A stretch of 64,000 bases of DNA from Kryptolebias marmoratus (Eukaryota; Chordata; Actinopteri; Cyprinodontiformes; Rivulidae), in NCBI RefSeq assembly GCF_001649575.2, contig NC_051451.1, positions 23,725,858 to 23,789,857 of the forward strand, given 5' to 3'. Shown one piece after another: positions 11,874 to 26,345 of the stretch; position 1 is the stretch's first letter; the number at the start of each line of letters is the position of its first letter. The notes beneath the pieces were generated by a model. The model saw only the letters and a list, made by a program, of their open reading frames with translations, made no database searches and was not told where the DNA came from. A program made the position numbers and the translations under genes.

Positions 11874-14800
11874 GTAGGACCATCTTTGTGTCCTTTTCCA
11901 GTGACCTCTCACTTGTCAATGCTGCATTTCATTTTTGTAATATTCACCGAAGTCGAGCTATTTCAGGATGAATATGTTTTGACACATCTCCTGAATATAC
12001 ATTTATATGAGGAGTACATTTATTTTTGTGTGCCATGTCTTTTTTAAGTTTTTGTCCTAAAACATAACTGAAATTAGTCAATTTGTCCACGACTGGAAGG
12101 CGCTCATTCAAGAATTTATTCCATTTGCAATAGAATATGCCACTATGAGATCTACATGTAGGTGTGTGTGTTTGTGTGTGTACGTGTGTGTTTTAAAGTG
12201 ATACCATCTTAAAGGTTCTGTATCATTCCTGTCCTGTATAAGCAGTGCAGAATATTACCTCTCAAAAGGTGTTAATAAACAATGCCACACAAAATGTGGT
12301 CTGATCCAATCAAATAATTATTTAAAGTATTCTTGCACTGTCTGGCAACAAAAGAAGACATTAGGCATTAAGTAGCCCTGAAAGGTAGGTGCACTAAATT
12401 TAAGATGACTTGCTATTTGAAATATTTCTTCTTTTAATGTAAATAGATTAAAGTATATTATTTGAAGCTGTCAGCCTACACTCGAGCTGTCCATCTCAAA
12501 GAAACTGAGATCTAATTGTGCAAAAACCCTTTAAGGATAAAAACACTTTCATGTCTTCATTTGGTATTTAGCTTTTACTTAACTGGGAACAAAATGATGA
12601 CCGTGAAAAGCCAAAACATGTTTCCAAATTTCAGATATTTCAAGACTCATTTACAGGGAGTGCATATATGGAATTTTAGACGTCTTCATAGAGTTAAGTA
12701 GCCCTTCAATCAAGGCTTAATCAGCAGCCTAATCATCATCCTAATCTCTTTACAAATATAGTTTAAAATCATTCTGGATTAATTTTATTCTGGTTTAATC
12801 GGATTGGATAGAGGGAAGAAATAGCGTCACAAGGTGGGGGCGGATTTAACAATATACTGTATATATTTGTGTATTTATATTTAGCTGTGAACCTTGAATA
12901 TTAATGAATGTTTAAGGCTGAATTTAAGATTAAACATATGGTTGGACTGTATTAAAAGAGGCAGTTTTCTGTTAACTGTTTCATATGAAATAAAATATGA
13001 TAATAATTATTATGAATTATAGTACTATGATGCTAACATAGCTGGCTGTGTTTTAATTTTATCTGGTTTGAGAACACCGTAACTGTTTTTCATAACGCTA
13101 AGAAATAATATCATCATAAATATTGATTGAAGTGAATGGCTTTCTCTCACACTCAGCATGGTCCCTGAACCATTGCAAGGGCATATAATGCAGGTGAAAT
13201 AACACAGAATGAACTATAATTATGTCCCAGCTTCATGGTGCTTTTTTTAACAAGTGATTGGAAGAAAGAAACAGACTTTAGAAAGGACGCAAGCTTATTG
13301 TTTGAGACCTTTTTATTCTAGAGAAAGTAAAGTATTTCATATGACCATGACAATCTGATAATGTAGTATATTTCAGGGATAAGCATTATGTCCAAGGCAA
13401 CTCCGTATACTGACATTGTGCTATCGTTATATTAAGATTCTGCTTGAATGTTCAAATCAATAACAGTTTTTCATGTTGCTGTCATGCATGCAGCTCTTGT
13501 TTATGATGCACTGAGCGTTCAATTCAAACTGAAGGTTTCATGGGAAATGAAGTTTTTGTGTTAGGAGAGTACAGAATGCCAGGAAGTCTTTACACCAGTT
13601 TGACTAAATGAGTTCAAAGAAATGCGTGGGGGTTTTGTCAGGTTATGTGACAAGCATCCCTTTAAAGTGGCATTTAAAAGATCAGGGGGAAAAAGGAATA
13701 ATGTCTTCTTTTTATTTATTTTATATAAGAATGCTTCAGATTAATTTGAAGCGTTCATATGGAAAGAAAAAAAAGGTCACAGGATTAAAGATTTGCTGGG
13801 CAATGTGAGTGGGTGATGAATGAGGCATGCAAAAGTGTGCTCATTGGGAGGTGTCAACAGAGTTTGCTTTGATTCAACATGACAGCCTTGCAGCACTCGG
13901 ACACTGCACAAAGAAAGACCTCATGTCTTCACTCAGTAAAAAGAGATGGCGCTTTCACCATATGTGTTTTTTTAATTGTCAGCATCTTAATAATTACCCA
14001 ACTGGTCCATCTTCTTTCTGGTGGTAAATATAATTCACTCACTTCTTTTATGTCTAACGTTACCTGGAGACATTCTTTTTGTAGGTAGTGGAAGGCCCAA
14101 CTGGGAATAAAACAGCACAATCACGAGGAGACAGAAGGCAATTGTAATATCGTACCTTAACCACTGAAACCTAGGAAAAATCTTGGTGTGGAAAACTGGA
14201 TATTATTCTGCCAAATATAATATTTTCATTCAGACCTGTGAGCTAAAAAAGCATTGCAATGTCTTTTGTTGGTCTGCCTATCAATAGGAAGAAATATTTT
14301 CAAAGATATTCGAAAGTGTAGTTTCATTTATAATTTACTGTTACTATGCTTAAACTTGGATATGCAAGAAGGTGGCATTTACAATACATAATGTATAGTT
14401 TCCGTTATGTTATGAAGCTAAAGATAAATGTGGGTGGAACATTAAAAAATAGGGAAAGGATCATACCTACATTAATAAAATCAAACAAAAAATGATGTAA
14501 CCTAAAGCTAAAGGGCTAGAAACATGTTACAGTTGTATTTACAGCTTTCTGGTGCAAATTGTTTTGTTGAGCATGTAAGTGTTTGGGTACAATTATCAGA
14601 AATATGAAGTGTTACCAACATGATTTCCTTTTAGTTTCGATTTGTTTGTTGGTGGTACCAGCTTAGACATTAAAGAGAAAAAGGTTCAATCTTAAGGTTG
14701 CTGGTTTGATCACAAACCTGATCAGTTTGTGTTTGACATGTTATTAAGGTAATAGTGTTTAATATATTAATATGAAGTTATTACAGTATTTAGGAGGAAA

Positions 14801-17800
14801 GGATTGCCAGCAAGGTCATATTATTACATCCTAGATATTCATGCTTAATGAAGGCATTTAAATTAATTTTATTTAATGTCTTTTTAAGATGTGGTGTCTC
14901 GTTTGATGTATTATTTTGCAAAAATAAAAACTCTTGCTAATGCATGAACTGCAACTTTATGGGCTCTCATCTGTATGATTATAATTTAGCTAAAAAACTA
15001 AATAAAGCCTGAAAGTTTGTCTGCATTTAGGAAAAAGCTGTAGGAGTGTGTGATGTAGTCACTAACGTCAGCATGCTTTACACTAATTGGAAAAATTCCA
15101 GTGCAGTAAAATCTTATGGTGATGCTGCCTCTGCAGATTTAGGGTGTGTCTGCTTGCATCGCACCAGTTATCTCTCCAAGGGTAAAGTCATTGAATAGAA
15201 TAATGATTTTGAACGGCCTACCTCTCCTTAGGTGCTCCGTCTGAAAGTTCTCTAAATGATTGTCTGGGAGTTAGATTGTTGAATCCAGTGGGGTTTGGTT
15301 TATGGGTAATGTCACATTGATGCTGTTCTTCTAAAAGCTACTGTGTGCCTAGTTATGTTTTATTAATAAAACATAAAGATTATCATCTTAGACCACAGTG
15401 GGGTGATCAAGAGAGAAATTAAGCATGGAGGAAAAGTATGTAAGTCAGATATAATTTAGTGTTATAAAAACTGTACATTCAAATCATTATTAGAATCATT
15501 AGAAATCACCTTATAAGAGGCTTTCTGATTTAAAGATGATAAACTGTGTGTCAAATATTCTCTGAGTGGCTTTTGTGTGTGTGTGTGCCTGCTGATGAAT
15601 GTAAAAGAAGTATGGTATTTTGTGTGCTAAAATGTCACATCCTAATGAACAGTTTGTTTCTTACAGTGGGGCTTGGTCACATCCAATTAAACCGTAATGT
15701 GCTTCTGCGTGCATTCACAAGCTGAGGGTCAGCTACTGTATACATATACACAACAACAAATGCCATACGCTCTTCTTCCAAATATTTACTCAGACATAAT
15801 TATTTTTATTTTTTTTACAGACAAGTGACTTGTTGTCCTGATTGCACAGAAAATGTTTCCCTTTGTGCAGCTTGTAAACAAATTTAAGCAGTAGTTAAGC
15901 ATTTCCTGTTGTCAGTTTGGAGCCCAAACTGCCATAAAATAAATGTTATAGATCTAATGCCTACCCTAACTGCCAGTGTTCAGCCAATATCAGTGCTGTA
16001 CTGTGGCTCTTGTTAAAGGGAGGATTCAGTTTTCATCAAGTGGGTTATGTAAAGCACTGATGAGCATCACTGTTTTACCTTCAGCAGACAGAAGTTGGAG
16101 GTTTCTTTGTAATCGAGAAACCAATCAAATTGATGCTCAGGATCTCCCTTATGAGAAGCGTCTAAAACAACTGATTATTAGGCTAATTTAACCCATGTTC
16201 ATTTGTCTAATAAATATATGAATTTGTTTGCAGTAATTTGTAAAAAAAAGTTTAATTAAAAAATGAGAAAATTCTGCATTTATGTTTGTTTCTGTAGCAT
16301 TCCTTCTATCATTTAATAACAACTACAAGAAATGTGTGCTTTTGGATCCCTGATGGACAAAATAAAGAAAGTCAACAAAACAGCCGTTAATAGCAGATAA
16401 TGCTTAATCAAACTGACTCGAGGATAAGAGAAGTCACCCTACTTTATGTACCTGTTACCCTCTAACAAAACTGAAAAAAAGAAAGAAAAGAAAGAGGGAG
16501 ACAAATGTCTGCTATCTAGAAGAGCCATTGAGCCTCTGCTTCTGACAGTGATGGATTCTCACCTGCGTTCCTCTGTATTATCTACCCCAGCCAGCTTACA
16601 TACAGTATATAAATCTCAGAAGCATTCCAAGTGTGAGGCTGCCATTCACCATTCTTTGTTGTCTGCAGAAACATCATCTAAAGTCGGGTAATAGCTCTAG
16701 CATCATGGAGTGAGACAAGGACAGAATACTATGGCAGAACAATGCTGCAATAAATAAAGTAATAAACCACGTCCGAGACCTTGTTTTGGAAATGTATTAA
16801 TATCTAGAATGCAAACTGTTGTTTTTCTACATTAATAGGCAATTTTCTTTTAAAAAACTAGGAATTTGTTTCCATTCAGTTAATCTTATTAGCTTTTTTT
16901 GCCTTTCTAGTCTTATTAATGCTCAGTGAGTTGTCAAAAGTAAACAAACTCACTCAAGCATGCATTTAAAAGAATATATATATTTCACTGTACAACTCCT
17001 TTTCTTATCATTAGTTTTAAATGGTGATACTGCTATATTTATTTGTCTTCTTTATGGTTTTAAACTGGAAGAACATGAAAGAAATCTTGCATCAGGTCAG
17101 TTAAAGAAAATGCCTGGCCTCAATTAATATCAAATATAATTCAAAGCCAGTCCAACAAGCTGCTTTCCTCAAGAAGTGAAAACTTACTAAACTCAAAGAG
17201 CAGACAAAAAAGTCAGAAGATTGCAAAGTTGTTAGAACATCTGCTCCTGGTACACCAAATATCGCTGACAACCCTTACATAAACACAACAGTAAATTTTG
17301 ATTTTATGTGGCATTTTGGGGTTTAAACATTCAACGATTTCAGCCCATTCCTGGGGAGAATAAATGACCACCATGACACACTGTTGCTACCAAATAGCCA
17401 ATTGGCCCTTCTATTTCTGAATTAACCCTGAGTGAGGTGGGTGTAATGGCCATTCAGTGGGAGTAAGGGACATTCAAACACATTGTGTGGCCTATTTCAC
17501 TGGCAATTGCAGCTCGTAGCCAAGTTCAAGAAGATGAACTGGCTTAAAGTGGCTCTCTTTGTCATGGCACCTGGGACAAAAGAGAGAAACCTGGCATCTT
17601 TGTAATTCACACAAAAATAGATTTGACTTGCTGCACTTCTACACCTTTATTGTAGTGCTAGGATGCCTTCAAGGCTCCCTCTGTCTGACTCGTAGAAACA
17701 CAGTATAATACACTTAGTGTCACGATAATCTTGGAGTGAAAAATCTTCAGCAACTTAGTGTCCAATAACTGCTCAGTCTGCAGCATTTTCTTTAATAATC

Positions 17801-18075
17801 ATCCATGCAGTTCGTATCTTTATTGCATTTGGTTCTCCCCTTGAGGTTTGTTTTGATAGTCTTAATACTCACGGCGAATATTGTTTTACAAATTGCAGCT
17901 TAATTTGGTCCTCACCTCCTAGATTTAAAAAAAAATCAACCTGCGTCAAAACTTAGATCAGAATGTTACTTTGGGTCTAAACTATTTGTGATTTTGAAAT
18001 TATACTAGTATTGAACTCTAAAATGTATTACTTTTTACATTTTGACGTATTCATATATCCTCTAAATGAGAGATG

Positions 18076-18508
18076 GTACTACTTCCCAATTATTTTGAAT
18101 GAGTTTGTAAGCACTTTATAGCATTTATAAAACATTCTTCATACATTGAAATAGGCTCACTATTTGGCAAGATCAAGATTTATTTATTTTTTATCTGATT
18201 ATAGATTAGACTTCAAATATCTTACATTTGTTATAAAGTTACATGCATGGAAAAAATATTGTTTTGGCAGTAAAGGTTCTTTAGTTTTAAAAAGTAATCT
18301 GTGCAACTAGCAAAAAATTACATTTATCTGAATGAATAAAAGTACATCGCTTGATCTTGCCAAATAGTAAGCCTGCTTGAACAGCCTTTTAGAACTGTTG
18401 TATAAAAAGGTTGTTAATGCTTCATAAAGTGTTTACAAACTGATGAATTATTTATTTATGAAGTATTCATAAATAATTTATCAATGAACACTTATTAGGT
18501 AGTAGTAC
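18076..18508. mobile_element. Fold-back / long-TIR MITE-like element
   Basis: The left arm starts GTACTACT and the right arm ends AGTAGTAC. Inward of these, GTTTGTAAGCACTTTATAGC on the left matches the reverse complement of the right-arm GCTTCATAAAGTGTTTACAAAC, with mismatches. The innermost arm ends, CTATTTGGCAAGATCAAG on the left (18160-18177) and CTTGATCTTGCCAAATAG on the right, are perfect reverse complements. The arms are imperfect and of unequal length, around a loop of roughly 170 bp. There is no coding capacity. I could not define a clear target-site duplication, so the transposon superfamily is open. Confidence 0.65.
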
Positions 18509-19979
18509 TGAATCGAGTCTGCTAAATAGTGAAAATGAGAAATATTCAAAAACACTCTTAAGAATACTGCTTCCTCATTTGAAAGACTAAACTCTTACAT
18601 GTTCAAATAGTCAAACAGCTGTGACAGTTTTAACATGTCCTTTTTTTTCCCAAAAGTGCATCTAAACACTGAAGTGTTCTTTTTATTAAAGTCACTTTTC
18701 AGAACAGCTTTACTTTTTCTCTTTAGTTCTTCGTAAACTTGGGTTCACAATCTCACTCTCTGGGATAATACAGTGGAAATAAAAGCAGACCTTGTGGCCA
18801 TGCCAGTGTCTTACCTAACAGGCCGTTAACTTTCTGTAGTGCAAAAGGAGTAATCAGTCTGCCAGTTCCCCAACCTGTTACACAATCAGACATATTTTTC
18901 CTCATAATGTGTCTGTCTTCTTGACTGTTCAGCTGTTCGTCACTTACCTTCAATATATCAAGTTACTAAGCAACAGAGTGCTCACAATAGTACAGCGAGT
19001 TGGCTTTTTGATTGACAGGCAATATACTTGTTGAAATTACTCTAAAGGTGCCTTTTTCTTCATCGAAGGTAAAAAAAACTGCAACCATTTAACACAAAGA
19101 CATTATGCAAGGTGTTCTGAATGTCTAGCAGTTAAAATTAATGTCCCTGCTCATTTTACTGGAGCATTAAAACAAGGTTTACTTCTTTTCATTAAGGGCT
19201 GTATTTGTGCTATGTCAGACATGTAAACAATTACTCTCACTGTTGAATTTCACGATGAATAGTGTCACCTTGTTCGACATCAGACACACCCCTTTATTAC
19301 CATGTTTTGACATCCAGAGTATTATGACAAGTGCTTTGCTGTCTGATAAATATTAACAAATCAAGGTCAAACATTGTCTAAAGGTTTTACAACTGTAACA
19401 GACACACCTACCACTGTTCCAATGCAGACTTTTATCAGTACTTCTCATCACTCAGTTGTAGTACTCCTACCAAAGGATCAGCCCAGATGTGATAAGTAGA
19501 CAAAAGGAAAAGCACACATCATTTTGCAGTAACATGGCCACCAGTGAACTCTCATGACAGAGTCAGCCTTGTTTGCTTCTAACAGATGGAGAGATGACAC
19601 AGATGTGGATTCACATCCTGTCAAAATGACATTGACATGAATAAGTGAGATTACAGCTTGAAAATAACACTTCAGAATAATTTTATTGCTTATCTTCTTC
19701 AAGTTTCAAAGAAAACATTCCAGCTCTTTTGCTTCTGTTTATATGCATGTCCTTCTTTGCGATTAAAATGAATAGAGTATAAATGCACACATTTTTTCAT
19801 AGAGGGGATGTATCTGATGTCACTAAATGCATCTTGGACAGAAGTTACACCCATCAAGAGTAAAAGAAAATTGAAATAAAATCATATAAAGAGTTACTGA
19901 ACAATTAACTGTACAAAGAGATTCTGTACAAACAGACTCAGTAAATATGTGAAGTAAACATTTTTATAAACTTTTCTTT

Positions 19980-20095
19980 ACCCACTTTTCTATTGAGGAT
20001 CACAGGAAAGCTCAACCCAGAAAGGCCCCAGGCTGGGAGGCGGTCATGCTTCAAGGTGACAGCTCTAACCACTGCACCACCGTGCCCCTCTCAAT
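19980..20095 (-). mobile_element. SINE-like teleost repeat, tRNA-like head fragment
   Basis: Read on the minus strand this begins GGCACGGTGGTGCAGTGG and continues TTAGAGCTGTCACC, then a CTGGGTTGAGC segment resembling a decayed tRNA B box. I recognise this as the start of a repeat very common in teleost genomes, often seen as GGTGGTGCAGTGGTTAGC. Only the head is present here. The later part of what looks like the same composite family occurs at 53690-53820 and 61882-62110. Confidence 0.6.
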
Positions 20096-20679
20096 AGGAA
20101 TCCAAAATTAGAAGTGTAAATTTAACAAAATTACAGTGTCCCTCTTATGAAAACGTTTTGAGCAAAAATACTTATTTCACAATATTTTGGTAAACTATAC
20201 CTCGGATAAGCAATATAATAATTTGCAGAAGTCATGAGGCTGGGATTTTTGTTCTTACATTCACTAAAATAAAAAAAAAAACAATAAAAAACTAGATGCT
20301 CCTTTATTCTAAATTGTAGACAAGGGAAGGATATTAACATGTTGTTTCATCCTCAGGATAATATTCCACCAGTATAATGCAATTAAACTTGTACAGAGGG
20401 TGATTTATCTTTTTGTGTGTGCTTTAAAAAAGTTAGGTGTGCCCCCACAGTAAATCCTGAACTGAACAATGAATTATACATATGTGCACCAAAATACAGC
20501 AGGGGAAAGAAATAAGAATAAAAAAAAAACTAAAACAAAACTTAAACTGGTTGTTTGAAGCATAATCAAATTGTCTACTTGAGTTCTTGTTCCATTAAAT
20601 TTGCTTACTTTTGAATCCAACTAGGCATCTGGGCTTTTAAACATCTTTGCTTTGGGAGTTTTTTGGGAGTTTGGGAGCT

Positions 20680-20835
20680 GCTTCCATCTGCAGGAGTTGC
20701 CACAGCAAATGAACTTGCACAAAAGATTTGTTAATTATTTTACACCAGATGCCCTTCCTGATGGAACCTGGACTTGAACCTGCAGCCTCAGAAGTACGAG
20801 ACCGTGCCACTGACCACTAAACTACTATGGCTATA
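20680..20835 (+). repeat. Teleost interspersed repeat with ATGCCCTTCCTGA core
   Basis: The segment contains GAGTTGCCACAGCAAATGA, then TTTTACACCAGATGCCC and TTCCTGATGGAACC, then CTTGAACCTGCAGCCTC. The order of these blocks matches a repeat common in fish genomes (Gly-free, non-coding in this fragment). The copy is old and has no coding capacity. Its transposon class is not determined here. Confidence 0.5.
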
Positions 20836-23800
20836 GCACTGAAACTTAGGACATAAATATTGAATGAGAACCAGTTCTCATTTACAAACATGACCTGGAT
20901 TGTTTATAATTGACATAAAATAAAATATTCCAAATGTCTTGTTACCTTAATTGCTGTAAAAAAAAAAAAACTACTTATTTTCATTAATTTTCTTTTTTGA
21001 AAAACAGATAAATGAAAAAATACAGAATTAGATTGCATTATGTTTAAAATTTTTGTTCAGTCACATTTGTGTTACAAAATCTTCTCATATTTTTTACCAC
21101 TCATTTTGTCAATTTGTAGAGTGTCAGACTGCATAATGAAAATGTGTCCCTCTTCTTATCCCTAAATTAAGATCAGTAGGCTTACCAATTAAAAGGCAGA
21201 CACATCCATGGTAAAGTCAGAGGTTATCAATGAAGCACACAATCTACATTTAATGAGAAAGTGATTAATCAGCAGGGGTTCTTACTTCATGCAATATGTC
21301 AACTTATCCATCTGACGATTAAACATTCAAGAATTTTTGGTCTGAGTGTTGAGGTCTGAAAGTTTGGGCTGCCTTCAATTATTAAAAAAACATCCTCAGG
21401 ATAATATTTCCCCTGCATTGCAGATGTAAGGGACTGACTATCATTCTACCAAGGATTCTAAAGTGAACAAATAACGATTGAAATCAAGCGACTAATTTTA
21501 CTGACAGGTGTGCAATTGATTTTTTTTTTTTTTTTGATTTATGATATTTTTTATCATTTTGTTCCCCGTGAAAAATCTCGTTTTACCACCTACTGAGGCT
21601 GAAGAAATAGAAAAGACACCAGATAATTCAGTTATTATGTCTGCAAAAGCATTTAGTTGAAGAGCATTTCATTAGAGTGAAAACAGGTTGGGTACAGGTT
21701 GGATGGGCGGCTCTCCTCTGTTCATGTTTGCCTGAATGACCTTCCTACCTTGACTCTGAAGTGAGGTGTGGCATCTGTGGTGGTCCTGGAGTGAGGTGCC
21801 TCACACCCGGTCATAGTTTCGTGCCCACCCAGTGCTGACAGACTGGAAGTAACACTTTAGACCTGCACTGGACCCAGGCCTGCGGCACTTTCTCCCAGCG
21901 ACAGACCATATCCATCATCTCACCCTCACCAGGGGCCATTAAGGAAACTGCCCTTCAGCATTGTGGTATATGCATATAGCCCATGTGACTTACTGCTTTA
22001 ATACATCTTGGCAGCAGTGATCACATACATGCCAAGATGTGGTTGTAGCAAAAAGTAGCAGGATTTGATAAGCCTTTGTAGTTTTAAAACAGCCGAAAGC
22101 AGAGAAAGGCTTGTGTGAGCAGTTGTGCATAATGGTAGTTACCCATACTATTATTAGAACAACAAAAAACATTTATTTTGAAGGTTTTACACCACTTTTT
22201 TGATACAGGACAACAAATCAGCCCACAAAGTCTGTCTGAAAAACGAGAATGACACCCACGCAGAATGAATGATGTCTGTTGTTTTATAAAGTGTTGGTTT
22301 GGAGGAAACACTGACAGCTTTTCAGCATGTTTTATGAACCACGTTGTTCTCTCTCAGGACATTTGTTGTTATGACTAATGAAAACACAACATAATTTGAG
22401 GCCAACTGTTAAGCATAAGATGCAACACCTGCAAAAAATTCTGCAATCAGCCGGTTTGTAAGGTAACTTCATAAACAGGAAATCTGTGCCAACTGCTCAT
22501 AAAGGCTGTACTGAGCTCTTTACATTTTTAGAATATTTCTTTTTATTTGTGGGCTAATAGAAAGCATAAGGCATGCACTGCTGTAGTTATGTGCCCAGTA
22601 GCTCCTTTATAGAAGAGGTTTTTATTGCACTTTATCAGTTTGTCAGCAAGATTTCGCAAAAAATATGTTTCTTGAAACTAGGTGAAAAACTGCAACAGAG
22701 CCAAATGGAGAATGTAAAATGGTTTTGATGAAAATTTTCATAACTTTCATAAATCATCATTGGTGTAAGATGTCATATTGACAATTTTTTTAGTTGCACT
22801 TTTTAGTTGCAAATAACAAATATGTGTATCATGTGTCAAGTACCATACCAGCACTTTAAATAAGATTATAGCTAAGAGTCTTTGATTAAAATCTTACTGG
22901 GCACAGATTCTGTCCAGAGAGCTAGAATCTCAACACCAGATCAAACACTGGCAAATTTATAGAAGGATGGGAAGATAATAGAAAGTAACATCATTACCAG
23001 ATTAATTTAAGATTAAACAAACTCCAGGAGGTAGAAACAAAAATTAAAGACACCTACATGCTAGCAAATAAAACCTGTTGGTTTGGCAGACAGTTGATGA
23101 GAAAGTAACTGGGGACATGTCTTTAAGACTGGAATACTTTAATGAAGAATATAGTTTTACATTTAAGTTAATGGGTTTGCTTGATGTCTTGCAGAGATCT
23201 GGCAAAAAAATGAATAAAGTAGTATCACTGAGCTGAAGCCATCTGTGTAGCTAATGTAAAAAAAAAAAAAGCTATATGGCTTAATTGGCAGATATTTTAA
23301 CTTTTGAGGATAAAATTAGCCCCAGATTTATTCTTTCTGTTGTTTAGCTTCTTTATGACTTTGACCTTTCTTTTTGTTTTTTTCCTGTTCTATTATGTCA
23401 TTACTCATTAATTTTTATCATTTACACATGGCCCTTGGTAGTAAGAAATCCCATACTGAAGGATGAAAATCTGATTACTGAGACCCTCTGTGAGAGTTAC
23501 AGGCAACCAGGTCTGCAGCTGTAGGGCAAAGTTGCTCTGCCTCCTTCCTCATGTCATGTTTTTGCAAACGTTACACATGGGAATTAGGCCTGAGTACATT
23601 CATCTCAGCAATGATGGCATCTATATTAGGATGACAAATTTGTTCCTGTCACCTCATGAGGGACTGGGACTGCATGTCAAGATGCAGGTAAAGTCAGGAA
23701 GACAGTGATTTGTGGCCAAGCTGCATATCTCTTTTCCTGTGCTCCCTTTCTCAAAACACACATCATGCTGATATTTGTCATCTATTTTTAGATTTTGAGG

Positions 23801-25749
23801 AAAAAGAATGTGAACAAGATGAATTGTGAAGTCTTTTTGGATGAAACCAAACATTTTCCTCTAGATGACAAATGTTTGTGCGTAAGCATTCAGATAGAAA
23901 GCAACATGCTTACAAGCAATTCTCTGGTAATTGTTATGCCTTTCTCATTCACCAGCTTATCCTTAGTGTATGATATTCCTCCTGGGCAGTTTTCTGCTCT
24001 TAGGCCAGATTACTACCAAGGCGAGCCACAGAGCTCCAGATTCGATTTCAGATAACAAAAATATCAGGTCATCCAACGGGGAAAATGCCTCAATGACGAC
24101 AGATTTCATTTATCTGAGAAGTGTGGACGCAAGGATAAGGAGGAGAGACAGAGTCTACAATGTAATATACTTCTATGGAACTGCATTGGGGGGAAAAAAA
24201 GGGAAGAAACAAGGGAACTCAAAGGGGAACAAAGGAAAGAGATGGAAGCAGATAGTGGTTTATAAATATCGTAGTCAGATTTTATAATTTAGAGCATCGA
24301 GGTAACAGACAGAAACTGACCCTTTATTATGTAATCTGCTAAAAGCTGTACATTCACTCACACTCAGAGATGACTATAGGCTCTTGTCAATATTGTATGC
24401 AAATTATTTACAGATTCCCAGCAATAAATAATAAGCACAAAGCTAAACAGGAAATTGAAATGTCAGCTTTTTACGTCGTACACAATGTCTGGAGTTGTCT
24501 ATAAGAATGAATCAGGCACAAGTCGCACATGGTCTGCTGTGAGTCAGTGATGGACACAGTGACAGTGTGACGCAGACACAGACTGAAAAATGGATTTGGT
24601 GATTCCTCTTAAGCAGCCAGACAAGTACCCTAGTTACTTTAGTGCCTGAACAATATCCATTTAGAATTTGCATTAAGTCCATTCAGATGATGCAGATGTT
24701 GCTGGAAGATGAGTTGAATTAGGTCCAGAGGGAGACCTGACTAACATCTACAAAGCAATTCCTTGAAGCAACTGCTTTAAAAAGGAGTCCTCTCAAAGCA
24801 CTTTTCTCCGTTCCCAGTGAGGGAATATATTAAGCAAGGGCAGCTTACTTTTTGAATTTGTTCTGTGTCTACCATATATTGGATCCTTTTGTCTAGCAGA
24901 ACACCTTTACACTACAACACTAGCCTGTACTTGTCCCTTTATGTCCCTTTCTTAAATGCAGCCTTTCATTTTTCACAGCAGAAGCTTTTCTGAGGCTGTG
25001 GAACAGACTAATAAGTGGGCTAACATAGCTCACACATTTTTAAACCTTATTGTCTTATCAAAAGCTGAACTTATTTCCTTAGTGTTCTTACAGATTTTAA
25101 CACCCTGTTACATTGGTAGGAACCTTTAAAAAATAACAATTAAATCAAGTCAACTTTTGCTGAAATATTTGCAAATATATATGAACAGACTGAATGAATT
25201 AGTGTAATTATTCCAGAAATTCTGTTTTGTAATCCTTGTTTATTGTTTGTTTTTATTTCAAGCGAAAATGTGATAATTTCTTTAAAACACCTTACTTCAA
25301 TGGTGCATGCTGTGAGTTTATGAGGTGCGCAAAGCTGCTTTCCAGCATCTTGTTAGACTGTGTGGGGTGTGGTGACTTAAGCCCTAAGGAAGATCTATAG
25401 CAAGAGAGAAACATGTGGGTACCAAGGGAGGAGATGGAGAGCCGCAGACCTTTCTCTTTTAATGACACTGATACTCAGCCCGAGGTCCACTTGCAGCAAC
25501 AGCTGCTGTGTTTTTTAAATAAAGCAAAGGCTTTTATTTCCATGAGAAACTGAATTTTATCACAAAAAAGGACAGACAGCTTTTAATCATGGCCTTTCAG
25601 TATTTAGAATGAAATGAAATATTTTGCTTATTGGTCTGTACAGTTCAACCATCGGAAAGCGAAGTGTGTGGGTGTGGGTGTGTGTGTTGGGGTGCATATG
25701 TAAAATCTGAATCTTTTCATCATCACAGTCCAAAGAATTTGCAAGTTAA

Positions 25750-26345
25750 TTTACCTCAGCAAATACAAAAATGGCTACAACTCAATTTTAGCTGCTGAGA
25801 TAAATGTTGGTGTGGCAGTAGCTGATAATCATTCCCAACATGCACTCTGAGCTCTACAGATTGCACAGAATGTTTGTCTAAAACTTTGTCATAAACAGTT
25901 GAAGTCAATCCTTTCTGTTTGTTAGCATAATATCCAATGCACCACTTGACCGATTATAATGAAACTCTCAGAAATTACTCAATGAATGTACATCTGCATC
26001 TAATTAACTTTTGGAACCAACCAAATTCAAGATGGCTGCCACAGCAAAGTAACCTTTAAAAGCAAAAACTAGCTGCAGTGTAGCCAGTTTTACAGATATT
26101 GAGCTAATATTTGATATGTTAGTGGAGAAGTAATTTCTAATGTCAACTGTACTTCAAGCATTACCAAACTGAGTGAAATCTGGCAATATTGTGTGTAAAT
26201 GTGCATGACATTATTTTTAAGACTGACTGAAAAGTCAATAAATCTGTTATTTTTCAAGATGAAATGATATAGTTTAAAAGTCTGGCATGAATGGTAGCAG
26301 GTGATATGCATTCCTTCAAGGAATGCTCGACCTTTAATGTTGTTT
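25750..26345 (+). repeat. CAAGATGGC-type dispersed repeat, two tandem units with palindromic tail
   Basis: Two partial units lie head to tail: matching GAGCTAATATTTG-like and GTGGCAGTAGC-like blocks recur about 300 bp apart (near 25791 and 26094). The middle carries AATGAAACTCTCAGAAA and TTCAAGATGGCTGCCACAG (core at 26028). The tail ends in a 19-bp palindrome at 26308-26326, a 9-bp stem (GCATTCCTT) around a single C. The same order of blocks occurs at 29915-30640, 51563-52740 and 63720-63945, and inverted at 54985-55140. I do not know the family name. Confidence 0.7.

Noticed and set aside
11643..11912. Antisense frames of 89 and 63 codons over the LNS6/stalk exon
   Set aside because: They are reverse-strand shadows of a well-supported coding exon.
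23795..24287. Overlapping 86- and 105-codon frames
   Set aside because: No recognised motif, no plausible splice sites in register with neurexin, and lysine/glycine-rich A/G sequence near the end. Likely chance.
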